Of a stretch of DNA of 64,000 bases, positions 1-12,200 are shown piece after piece. How positions within the stretch are numbered: position 1 is the first letter of the stretch; each line of letters opens with the position of its first letter. The stretch lies in NCBI RefSeq assembly GCF_027580225.2, contig NC_073341.2:12764501-12828500 (forward strand), in the 5' to 3' direction. The position numbers and the translations under genes were made by a program. Source of the DNA: Misgurnus anguillicaudatus. Lineage: Eukaryota; Chordata; Actinopteri; Cypriniformes; Cobitidae. Below the pieces are notes generated by a model. It was not told the origin of the DNA and ran no database searches. It saw only the letters and a program-made list of their open reading frames with translations.

Positions 1-253
1 TAATACCTTTACAAAGGTATTTTTATTTATTTTTTTTTTTTTACTTTTTTGAGCCATATAATCCGATGTCACTTTGTTGCTGTATTGAAAAGATTTGGTT
101 CAAAAGTCTACTTTACTTTTTAATTAAACAATAAAACCCCAGGAATATTTGTTAGAAATGAGTAAATAATGAAGTTTTTGCTAAATTATACACTCATAAT
201 TGCGGGTTCGCGCTACAGTGTGTAACCTGAAGATTTTCTTCTGTGATTTCCAG

Positions 254-3200
254 GCCGCCGTTCCATTCTGGCCAGAAAGAGACTCGAAGAAACTTCGAGT
301 CAAAGTTGAAGGCTGTCAATCATCTCCACGGGCCTTTGATTTGCACCAACCAGAGAACTGCCTCTTGCTGCACCTGGACAAAACGGTATGTTATTACGTA
401 CACAGACTCAGAGAAACACAGACACACAACCCTCATTTTTATTATTATTTTGTTTCTTGTTTTTTAGCTGGGCGGCATCATTGTAGACTTGAACTTGACA
501 GAACATTCTGCTGTCATCCGGTTCTCTGATTATCACGATGGCGCCGCTCCGTTCCTCCTCATCAACCACACAAAAGATGAGACGCTGCAGTTTCACCAAA
601 GGTGAGGGTGACTCTTCCTATGTGCCCATCCTAGGCAAATACCAAACAGTAGGCAGCAAAGGTTCAAAGCATCATCTTTAATTTTCACTGATAATTCAAT
701 CCCATAATGCAGTCTGATTATTATAATTTCAGTCTTTATGGCTCATGAAATGTTAAAGTGATCGTTCACCCCAAAATAAATCATTTATTCACCCTCATGT
801 TAGTCTTAACCTGTATGAGTTTCTTTTTTCTGTTGAACACACAAGAAGATATTTTGATCATAGTATTTGTTTTCCTACTATGGAAGTCAATGGATACCGT
901 TTACTGACTACAGAAATTTATTGATATAGGTCTGTCAAAATAAAAAAAAAGATGTAACCCAAATTAACAATAACTCAATATTGATCAGGGGTTGTCCAGC
1001 ACACAAAGCCAAGGTCCAGTAAAAGTAGCATACTGTACTGTAAAACTGTCCTAAAACTAGGGTGTGTACCACTGGTACTGGTGCCTATATGGCCAGTATC
1101 TCCCGAACCGAATCAGAACACTGATGTTGGTGCCTCTTAACAGTGTTGGGGAAAGTTACTTTTAAAAGTAATGCATTACAATATTAAGTTACTCCCAAAA
1201 ATGTAACTAATTGCGTTACTTAGTTACAACCCCAAAACAGAAAAAGTTGGGACACAGTAGAAATTCTGAGTAAAAAAGGAATGGACTAATTTACAAATCT
1301 CATAAACTTATATTTTATTCACAGTAGAATATAGATAACATATCAAATGTTGAAAGTAAGATATTTTGAAATGTCATGCCAAATATTGGCTCATTTTGGA
1401 TTTCATGAGTTCATTCCAAAAAAAGTTGGGACAGGTAGCAATAAGAGGCCAGAAAATTTAAATGTACATATAAGGAACAGTTGAAAGACCAATTTGCAAC
1501 TTATTAGGTCAATTGGCAACATGATTGGGTATAAAAAGAGCCTCTCAGAGTGGCAGTGTCTCTCAGAGGTCAAGATGGGCAGAGAATCACCAATTCCCCA
1601 AATGCTGCAGCGAAAAATAGTTTTCTGAGTTTCTCAGAGAAAAATTGCAAAGAGATTGAAGTTATCATCATCTACAGTGCATAATATCATCCAAAGATTC
1701 AGAGAATCTGGAACAATCTCTGTGCGTAAGGGTCAAGACCGGAAAACCATACTGGATGCCCGTGATCTTCGGGCTCTTAGACGGCACTGCATCACATACA
1801 GGAATGCTACTGTAATGGAAATCACAACATGGACTCAGGAATACTTCCAGAAAACATTGTCAGTGAACACAATCCACCGTGTCATTCGCTGTTGCCAGCT
1901 AAAACTCTATAGGTCAAAAAAGAAGCCATATCTAAACATGATCCAGAAGCACAGGCGTTTTCCCTGGGCAAGGCTCATTTAAAATGGACTTTGGCAAAGT
2001 GGAAAACTGTTCTGTGGTCCAACGAATCAAAATTTGAAGTTCTTTTTGAAAAACTGGGATGCCATTTCATCTGGACTAAAGAGGACAATGACAACCCAAG
2101 TTGTTATTAGCGCTCAGTTCAGAAGCCTGCATCTCTGATGGTTTGGGGTTGCATGAGTACGTGTGTCATGGGCAGCTTACACATCTGGAAAGGCACCATC
2201 AATGCTGAAAGGTTTATTCAAGTTCTAGATACATATGATCCCATTCAGACGTCGTCTCTTTCAGGGAAGACCTTGCATTTTCCAACATGACAAATGCCAG
2301 ACCACATACTGCATCAATTACAACATCAAGACTGCGTAGAAGAAGGATCCGGGTACTGAAATGGCCAGCCTGCAGTCCAGATCTGTCACCCACAGAAAAG
2401 ATTTGGTGCATCATAAAGAGGAAGATGCGACAAAGAAGACCTAAGACAGTTGAGCAACTAGAAGTCTGTATTAGACAAGAATAGGACAACATTCCTATTC
2501 CTAAACATTGGTCCTCCTCCAGCTGGTCCTTATATGTACATTTAACTTTTATGGCTTCTTATTGCTACCTGTCCCAACTTTTTTTGGAATGTGTAGCTCT
2601 CATCAAATCCTAAATGAGCCAATATTTGGCATGAAATTTCAAAATATCTCACTTACAACATTTGATATGTTATCTATATTCTACTGTGAATAAAATATAA
2701 GTTTATGAGATTTGTAAATTAGTCCATTCCTTTTTTACTCACAATTTCTACTGTGTCCCAACTTTTTCTGTTTTGGGGTTGTACTTACTTTTCATGGAAA
2801 GTAATGCTAACGTTACTTTTTAGTTAGTTTTGCGTTACTTTTTATTGGCTGAGGCTTGATCTCTTTCAGGCCTCGCAGGTGTTTTTATGACTGAAAAGTT
2901 CTCCATTCAGAAATGTCATATTTCATCACAAAGAGATTACTTTTTTTGAAAAAGTAACTCAAATATTAATGTTTATTTTTAAAAAGTAATGCGTTACTTT
3001 ACTCGTTACTTCAGAAAAGTAATATTATTACGTAATGCACGTTACTTGTAATGCGTTACCCCCAACACTGCTCTTAAATGCCTGAACAGTCAACTTTAAT
3101 ATTTTGCTCTCTGTGGCACAAAAAGCATAATCACACCAGCACCACACATGATCGCTATAAATTATACTGCACTGCAAATCCCTTATAAAAAATTGATGAC

Positions 3201-6200
3201 AAAATATCAAACACAGACAAATTTTGTTGTGTTTTATGCTGTACTTTCATCTACTGTCTTTTTGTTTAACTTTTTTCAAAGTTTCATTTAGACACCGGTA
3301 CTGTTTTAAAAGTATAGATTTGGCACCGGTATCGGAAAAAACTATACCCATCCCTACCTAAAACACGCTACGATAAGCGCTTCATTTTCTAAAGCCATAA
3401 AATATTTTTAAGAAACAGAAACTGAAATCTAGTGTAATTTAGGAAATTGAGGCCTTATGGCCTCTGAACTTTCATTTTTGGGCAAAATATGGCTTTGTAG
3501 CTCAGCATTCGAGAACTTTGAAATAAAAAATAAAAAATCAATCCTTCTAAATTAATATAAAGTAAAATCATCTGAAAAAAATCTTTTGGCACATTTGTAT
3601 ATTATTTTATATACTTTATATTTTTTATTCTTTAATTTTCATAATGCTGTTTGCTTTTGTGTATTCACACAGTAAGTAAGGGATAATGTAGGGGCAGCCG
3701 GTAGTTATCGGGAAATAAGCCCCGACAGTGTGATCAGGACCCGACGTGAAGCTTATTACACGGCTACTTGTTACATAAGAAAAAAAACGGACATGAATTT
3801 GAAACATTTTATTGGCATATTTGTTTTAAATTAACATTTTTATCCTTCCGCGAAACTTTGCACAGATGCATAAAATGATCGTAAAACCTTATTAAGATCC
3901 TCTGTCTCCATTTTTTCTCTTTTAGCCAGTCTTTAAGAAGTTTTAATGCCCATTCTGTATTTTTTTGCATGTTGGCTTCGTAGCTGTCATGCTCTATTTT
4001 GTCAAGTTCAGTCTCAGTAAGCTGTCTGTGTCTTGTCGTGGTTGTCTCGTGTTTGTCACTAGATGGCTCCAAACAGTAATCTTTATTGATCTTTAATGGC
4101 GCGGAGCGATTTTACTCGTACAAGTAGTACCGGCTATGCGTTAGTACTTTGGAGTGGTTATTATTTGAAAAGAACGAACCTGCAAATGTCTCAACTGACC
4201 AATCAGAATCAAGCATTCCAGAGAGCCGTGTAATAACCTGTTTTAACTCTCTCTGTTAAAATGTTTTGTGAATGCATTGTGAGTATGATGCACGTGAAAG
4301 ACCAACCTCTTTCCCTAAACCATGTGACTTGACACTTAAATCTGTCCTTTATCAATGTTTTGTGTCTTTTTTAGTTGCTGTTCTGTGTTACTGTACGTTT
4401 CCTTTAGTTGTATTTTTGTTACTTGTCGTTTTATGTCTTCTAGTCGCAGAAAGCCAAAAGGTTCTACTTGGGTTCCAGATGATATACTGGATGTTTCTTT
4501 ATCAATAGGGGATGAGACTGAGTCCCTCTGGTACACAAATACATACCGACACACTCTCAGACAAGTGTTATCGAATGCGATGCATGAACAAATCTTCTTT
4601 CCTCTTGAGCTAACAGTGGTGAAGGACACCGACCGACTCTTATCTTTTTGTCCGAGACACTCCATACATCCAATTCCTGTTTTCGTTTAACTGTGATTTT
4701 TCTTACAGAGTGAAATGTTGAAGTCTGAAGTTGACAGTTTCTCTCTCTGTTTCTCTTCGTGGGCTGTGAAAGGATACTTAACAAACTTGCTTAAAGTTGC
4801 CGTTTATGTATCTGCTTTCATTTCCACTTCTTAACCAATTAATGCCACTTTTCTTTGTGTCTCAGTGAAACTTTATCTTCTTTGACGAAGAGCATGATTG
4901 AATGATTTTCTGTCTGAATCATTTATTCAAGTGGCTTCTTCTGAGGGAAGTGGAGTGATGTTCTGTCTTCACTTTGTTGTCTATTGTTGAACTGCCTGTA
5001 TGTGATTTTTTTTCTGGGGTATTATCTTCAGGTCAGATCTATGGACCGGTAGTTTCTAAGTAGTTTCTGAATTTTGCATACTACAGTGTTCACTTTTCGA
5101 GTGTCTTCCTCCAAACAAACTTTATTATCCAAAATACTCAGGTAATAGTCATGATAAAACTTCATCCACGATTTATTTTTGCAACTGTAGTTGCATTTTT
5201 ATTCACAGTAGATTTTGCTTAATAAAGTTTGTTGAACTTGGTCGCCGTTTGTAGGATATTATGTAAGGCTGCAATCTCATCTAAACATATATTTACTAAT
5301 GGTCTCATTCTGGTAGCTCTCAAGCTGAAATCGATGAGCTGGGTCCGGGTCAGGCAGTTTACTACACGTGGGCCGAGCCCACCGGCTCTCGAATCTTAAG
5401 ATGGAGATGGGGCAAATTTAAAGGAGAACTCAAGAGTGAAGAGGTAAGATTAAAAGTTTACACTGAACACTGTGCGTTTGCACTAGAAGTTAGGACCGAT
5501 GTAAAAACATTATGCTCTGTAAAATTACATCAATAGGTGGAGAGTAGGTTGTGGTTTGTGGGTGTTCAAAAACATTCGACCACACCCCAAGCGAATCCAG
5601 ACGAATGCTCCACTTGTAATCGATCACCCAAAATGCATCTTAACTCTTTCACCGCCAGCGGTTTTTTAAAAAGTTGCCAGCCAGCACCAGCGTTTTTCAT
5701 GATCTTCACAAAAGTTTAATGCCTTCCAGAAAATGTTCTTCTTCAAATATATAAACATACAATATACCAAATGAAAGAACAGACCCTCTGCTTTCAAACA
5801 AAAAAAACCTTTTCATCCTACCTTTAGTAGTTCTTTTGTAATCAGCTTTTGAATATGGGTAGGTTTCTGCAAAAACACCACATTTTGAGCGAAAAGCAGA
5901 GATAATGACATTTTTGTGACGGGCTTTTCATAGAGATCCCATTCAGAGCGATCTTTAAAACAGACACGGACATGCAGCAGCTTGTCATAGAGCAATACTT
6001 CCGGTTTTAAAAAGTTGCGGAATAATAGCGGTATTGCGGAAAGACGGAAATACTCGTCATTGGCGGGGAAGCGTTTTCTCTTAATTGACGAGATATCTCG
6101 TCAATGGCGGGGAAAGAATTAAAGGCAGGGTGCACGATTTTTGAGAAATCAGCAATAAGGGGTGTGTCTACTAACCAACATTGTTGCCAGATGTCTCGCC

Positions 6201-9200
6201 CGCGCTGCTGGCCAATTGAGTGGAACGTTCACATTTGGCGGCCATCTTACCACAGGGTGCTCGCACACTCGTAGCATTGTGTTTTAATGATGCATGTACT
6301 TTTAAATGATCATAACTTGCTTAAAGGATTGTTTCATTTTCTTAAAAGAAAAATCCAGATAATTTACTCACCACCATGTCATTCAAAATGTTATTGTCTT
6401 TCTTTGTTCAGTCGAGAAGAAATTATGTTTTTTAAGGAAAACATTGCAGGATTTTTCTCATTTTAATGGACTTTAATAGAACCCAACAATTAAAACTTAA
6501 CTCAACACTTAACAGTTTTTTTCAACAGAGTTTCAAAGGACTATAAATGATCCCAAACGAGGCATAAGGGTCTTATCTAGCAAAACGATTGTCATTTTTG
6601 ACAAGAAAAATAAAAAATATGCTCTTTTAAACCACAACTTTTCGTCTAGGTCCGGTCCAGCGCAACCTAACGTAAATGCGTAGTGACGTAGGGAGGTCAT
6701 GTGTCGCATATATAAAACGCACATTTGCGGACCATTTTAAACAATAAACTGACACAAAGACATTAATTAGGATCAGTTGACATACAACAACGTAGGAACG
6801 GTCCTCTTTCAACACACTTGTAAACACTCGGGCGGAGTTTCGCGTTCGTCCTCTGTGACCTCTTGACGTCATGACGTATTGCGTGGGGTCACCTGGTGCA
6901 TCACGACCAGATCTAGACGAGAAGTGCTTTAAAAGTGTATATTTGTTATTTTTCTTGTCAAAAATGACAATTGTTTTGCTAGATAAGACCCTTATGCCTC
7001 GTTTGGGATTGTTTATAGTCTTTTGAAACTCCGTTGAAAAAAACTGTTACGTGTTGAGTTAAGTGTTAATTGTTGGTGTCTATTAAAGTCCATTAAAATT
7101 TGAAAAATCCTGCAATGTTTCCTCAAAAAACATAATTTCTTCTCGACTGAACAAAGAAAGACATCAACATTTTAGATGACAATTATCTGGATTTTTCTTT
7201 TAAGAAAATTGAATATTCCTTTAATTTTCTATCAATGATTTTCAAACGTTTTGGTTTGTGATAAACATCAAAGATGTACCTATGACACTGCATACTTAAA
7301 AAAAAAAAAAGAATTTTCATGAAACATGTTAAAACATCCAGAAATATAGCCACGTTAATAACGTTTGTAAGAAACCAAACCGTTTGAAAATTGGTAGAAA
7401 ATTGAGCAAGTTATGGTCATTTAAAAGTACATGCATCATTAAAACACAATGCTAGGAGTGAGCGAGCGCCTGTGGTAAGATGGCCGCCAGGTGATGACGT
7501 TAGAGACTCCACCGTGACACATACATATCTATGGATGGGGTTGTGTATATGTGAGGCGGGTCTATCAAAAGAAGGTCCAGATTCTATTGAGATAGGGGCG
7601 AGTTTGTTTAAGTGATTTCAAATATCAACATTGGCTTCAGAGATCATGCACCCCCCCTTTAATACCAGATGTAAACAGCCTTTAAGTAATGGTTGAGCAA
7701 TATGTCCAGGTCCTTTTTACTTCTAAATGTTTTCTGACGTCTCTGCTATGATATTGCACAAAGGAAAAATTCAACTCTTTAAAACTGTGAACCTGAATGC
7801 TCATCTGTTGTTATTTGTTTTTTTTTATAGGATCAGTTGTTGGACATGAACAAGGAGGGAAAACTGTTTGTTATCTCATTTTACGAAGGCCTCCAACGCG
7901 TGGCGCTTTTTACCACAGACCGTCGCGTTTATAAGCTGATTTGCGATAGTGAAAAAATGGAGGTGGCTCAACAGGAAATCAGCATTTTGTTACAGAACAT
8001 AGGCGTTTCATTGGTCAACAACACCAACAGCCAGGAAGTGGCCTATATCGGCATCACCAGGTATAGCTAGGGGTCTCACAAAAATGTTTTATGTTGCACT
8101 TTATCAACTTCACTGATATTTACTTTGTACATTTTTGTGTGTTGGTCAGTTCTGATGTGGTTTGGGAGACTAAACTCAAGAAACGCAGCCGATGGAAATG
8201 TATGAGCGTTAAAGAGGCTGGACTGTTGGAGCAGCACTACCAGACGTATATGGAGAATGGCCCGGTGGACAGCTCTCTCATCAACCTAGAGAACGACTAC
8301 CAGGTCAGTTTTCATACTTTCTTAAAATATTGTGGCCTAGTTCCCTGTTAAAATAGCTTGATACTAAAAACTGTTTACATTTATATTTGGGTAGTTATAC
8401 AGTACGTTAATTTCCTCATGGTTGTGACATCAACACTGTAATGATTTCTGAGTGACACAAATTGAGGATGTAGATGCTACACATTGCAGATTTAATATCA
8501 TTCAAATATATACTGTAAGTAAGAAAGTCAATCTAAAAAGGTGGTTTCGTTTTATTTCTCTTTGGATGTGTGTTCATCAGGTGTTGTTTTCTGCTAATGG
8601 TGTGGACATGAGAGTAATGGAGCCCTTCGATGCTCCTCTCAGGAGAAACTTCCTCCCAGCACTGAAGGTTGAGTACAGCGTCTCGGCCCGCCAGAAAACC
8701 TACAGGGTCCAGATCAACAGAATTCAGGTCTGTTTAAAACTTTATGAAGCACATCATCACATAAGTAAAACTTACAAAAAGCCAAAACTGCTCTAGTCCA
8801 CCTCACAAACGCTTTAAAAACTGCAACTTAAACCGGACCCAGCAGTTATTTGTCTAAAACTGCCGAAAGTAGCATCTTTTTACATATGGTCTCTATGGTC
8901 CGAGGTGGTGTTGAAAGAGTGGAGATGGGGACTAATTAACATATTTATATCTATGGTCCGAACTGTGCTGTAAAATAGAGGGGTGGACTAATTTGCATAT
9001 TCATAGATCCACGAATCTCAAGGAAAAGGTGTAAAGTTACAATCAAGCTGTTCAATGTTTAAGTGATATAATTGGTCCCTAGTGCTTGTATCAACCTAGA
9101 AACTGTGTAAAAGATCAACCCAGTAACTTAGTTAACCATTCTCTGCAAGCTTGTGAAAAAAATAGGTCATTGAAATTTGTCTCCCCTTGTGATGTCAGAA

Positions 9201-12200
9201 AGGGGTTAATACCGCCCCTTAATCTGCACTATCCAACCACAGCACTGCCATTTAGTGCAGAGATCATCTCATTTGCATTTTAAAGGACACACCACAAAAA
9301 TGGCACATTTTTGCTCACACCTACAAAGTGGCAATTTTAACATGATATTTAAGCAGTGTCGCTCGAGTAGGAGTGTGGTGTGGCTCTGTATCATCACGGC
9401 TGTGATTAGGCCAGAGGCACGAGGCCGCAGGCCGAGTGCCGGAGGCGGTCGCAGCCGTGATGATGTGGAGCTGTGTCGCACGACTCCGAGAGCGATATTG
9501 CTTTTATACAACAGTTCGACGGCACACGTTTGAAAAACGAAAACTAGAAAACAACAACGGAGTTATTTTAAAAGCCTCTTTGTTTGAGAACTAGTTCTTC
9601 CGCCACGGATTTGAGGGCGGCCAGAATGACAGGTAAAACTTTCGGCTGCTTTGAAGCTCATAACAACTCAATGGACGGAAAAGCCGTTTCTTTATATTAC
9701 CGTTTCTTGGTCACAAAGTGTATTTTTAAGATTAGTTCAGTCGAGAATGTATCTGTATTATATTTAAATCTGCAGTCGATTAGTAAATATAGCGCCTGTT
9801 TGAACGTTTGCTTAATGAGATTCGGTACAAATGAGAACCAAAGCATGAGCGGACATCAGTGTTCACTCGCCCCGCTGACCACCGCCCTCTCTGGGCTACA
9901 TCTCTGACAGGGATACCCTGGCTCTCATGTTGGCCTTGTTTGTTTATGATGATCGTCAAAATGAGATCAAATCAGCAGTATTTGGTGTCATGATCAAACT
10001 TGTACTTGTTTTTTTATTCATATTTAGTGTCTTTTGTGTTGTTATTGTTTTGGCGCGAGGTAAAAGTTAATAAAACTATACTTGTGAAACGTTACTATTG
10101 CTTTCTCATTTATTCTTAACGCGATACGAGCACTCGATTATTATTATTAAACTTTGTTCTTGTCAGTACTATACAAAACGGTTTTTTATAAGTGTCAGAG
10201 AGATGTTTTTGCATACTGCTTATAAATATATCAGTGGCGATATCTCATAACATGTTTTAATAGTCACGTCACGATAAAGTAAATGATCAATGTCCACATT
10301 TAAAGCTGCGGTGCTTACCTGCAGTTCCACGGTGTTTTCGCGTTCTGATAAGAGATATATAGCTCCAGAAAAAGTGTGTTTATATTCCTCTTTCCAAGTG
10401 TTAATCGTCCACACGATGTGACAAGACATTTCTCCCATTAACTTTAACGTAACATCCAAGAGCGCTGATCTTTGACGGAATAATACTTCTGATTGGGGAT
10501 TCACAGACTGATTTATGAGCTAGTAAACTAATGAGACACACGGAGAGTGATTCACACAGCGCGTCTGTGTTTTTTCATTCAGAGATGAGCCTGCTTAGGA
10601 CCTCCATTCACTAGGTGGCGGAATAATACGAAAGGTGAAGCGGTTACAGTGCCGTTATCAGTACAATATCGTATAGCTCTTAGCCAATCAGATTCGAGAA
10701 CCAGAAAGAACTGTTGTATAAAATAAATTATCTATGGGAGCTAAAATTTCTCTGGGGACACCAAAGATTTATTTGACATCTTAAAAAAGTCTTGTTAAAT
10801 GTCCCCTTTAAAGCATGAAGAAATTACTGCCACAGGAAAAACTTTACATGTGCCATTATGATGCTCGAAGATGCGTTTTAAATGATAAAATGATTGACTG
10901 CAGGGGGACTTTCATGCTACTTGACCTTAAAAACCAGCAAATACCAACACAATAGCTAATGCAGGTTCAAGCTGTTTTGTTTTCAGAAATCTCGAGAATA
11001 TTAAGCCATTGTATAAAAACTGTTTTGTATTACACTGCACAACATTTGTAGGCTATCAAATGCTTCTGTTCACTGTACAGATCCAGAATCAGTTGCCTGG
11101 AGCCATCTTCCCATTTGTGTTCTACCCTATTAAACCACCCAAGTCGGTCAGCATGGACTCAGGTCAGTTGATGTTGTTGCTACTTGACTTTAAAGAATAT
11201 TTTTTCACATTTTCCGCTTAATTCTGCTTAAGGATTAGTTTACCCAAAAAATGAAAGGCCTTCTTACTGTTCGCTCAACCTCATACCATCCTGGATGTAT
11301 ATGACTTCTTGTTAAGCTCAAGAGTGGAAGATGTGTAAGTTATGTTACGTTGTGGTGAACTTTTGTGTGAATTTTTGGGCGAACTATTAGTTGCCAAATA
11401 GCACTGTCCTCAGAGACTATATACTGTATATTATTCTAGAATGGACCTCTGTCATTTAAAATTGCTAGTCATGTTTATAATAATTTTTTGTGTTTATTGT
11501 TGATGAAAGAGCCTAAACCACTTGCTGATGTCAGCATCATCACCAGAGCGGCCGGGCACTCGGACATTCTGCGAATCAAGTGCGTCCCTAATCTTTATTT
11601 CCACTTACTATCTTTTAAGCTGTGCCCTCACAACATGTTTTTTTTTTTTTGCGAAAACTCATATTGAGGCCAGATTGATACCTGTTTGGTTGGCAAAGCT
11701 CGCTTAAGCAGATTCAATTTAAGCAGTTCAACTCATCCGTTTAAATAATATTTAATTAAAACCTTAAAGTTCTGCATAATTAAGGGCGTGGCCACTTAAG
11801 TGACTGGGTAAGTACTGTTGCTATATTTGCAACGCCTCCCAAGTCTTTTGCAAAACAAGACCTGTCAATTCTGCTCATGCCCAAACTCCGTTTCCCAGAG
11901 GATTTCAATAGACAATTGGCTCTTTTTACTGGGAGGCGGGACTAAAGTGATCGTTGTGATCTTGCCCATTCATATCAATACCTTGTTAAAGGATTACTCC
12001 ACTTTCATAAAAGAAATCCCGATAATGTACTCACCTGACATGTCATGTCCAGTGTTGGGCAAGTTACTTCCAAAGTGTAATACATTATATATTACAAATT
12101 ACTGTCATTTGAAAGTAATTAGTTACATTACAATATTACTGTCTCTGAACTGTAATGAGTTACACTACTTTTGCATTACTTTTGAGTTACTTTCATCAAA

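Larger units (their letters stand above)
1141..3070. mobile_element. hAT-type non-autonomous element, interrupted
   Basis: The ends CAGTGTTGGGG... and ...CCCCAACACTG are inverted, and the subterminal regions are full of GTAATGCATTAC/GTTACTT motifs. Seven bases (CTCTTAA) are repeated on both sides. The element is split by the Tc1-like element at 1227-2781. Confidence 0.8.

Noticed and set aside
9255..9533. Overlapping open frames on both strands near 9.3-9.5 kb
   Set aside because: They lie in a CpG-rich palindromic part of a repeat; no splice sites or family motifs.
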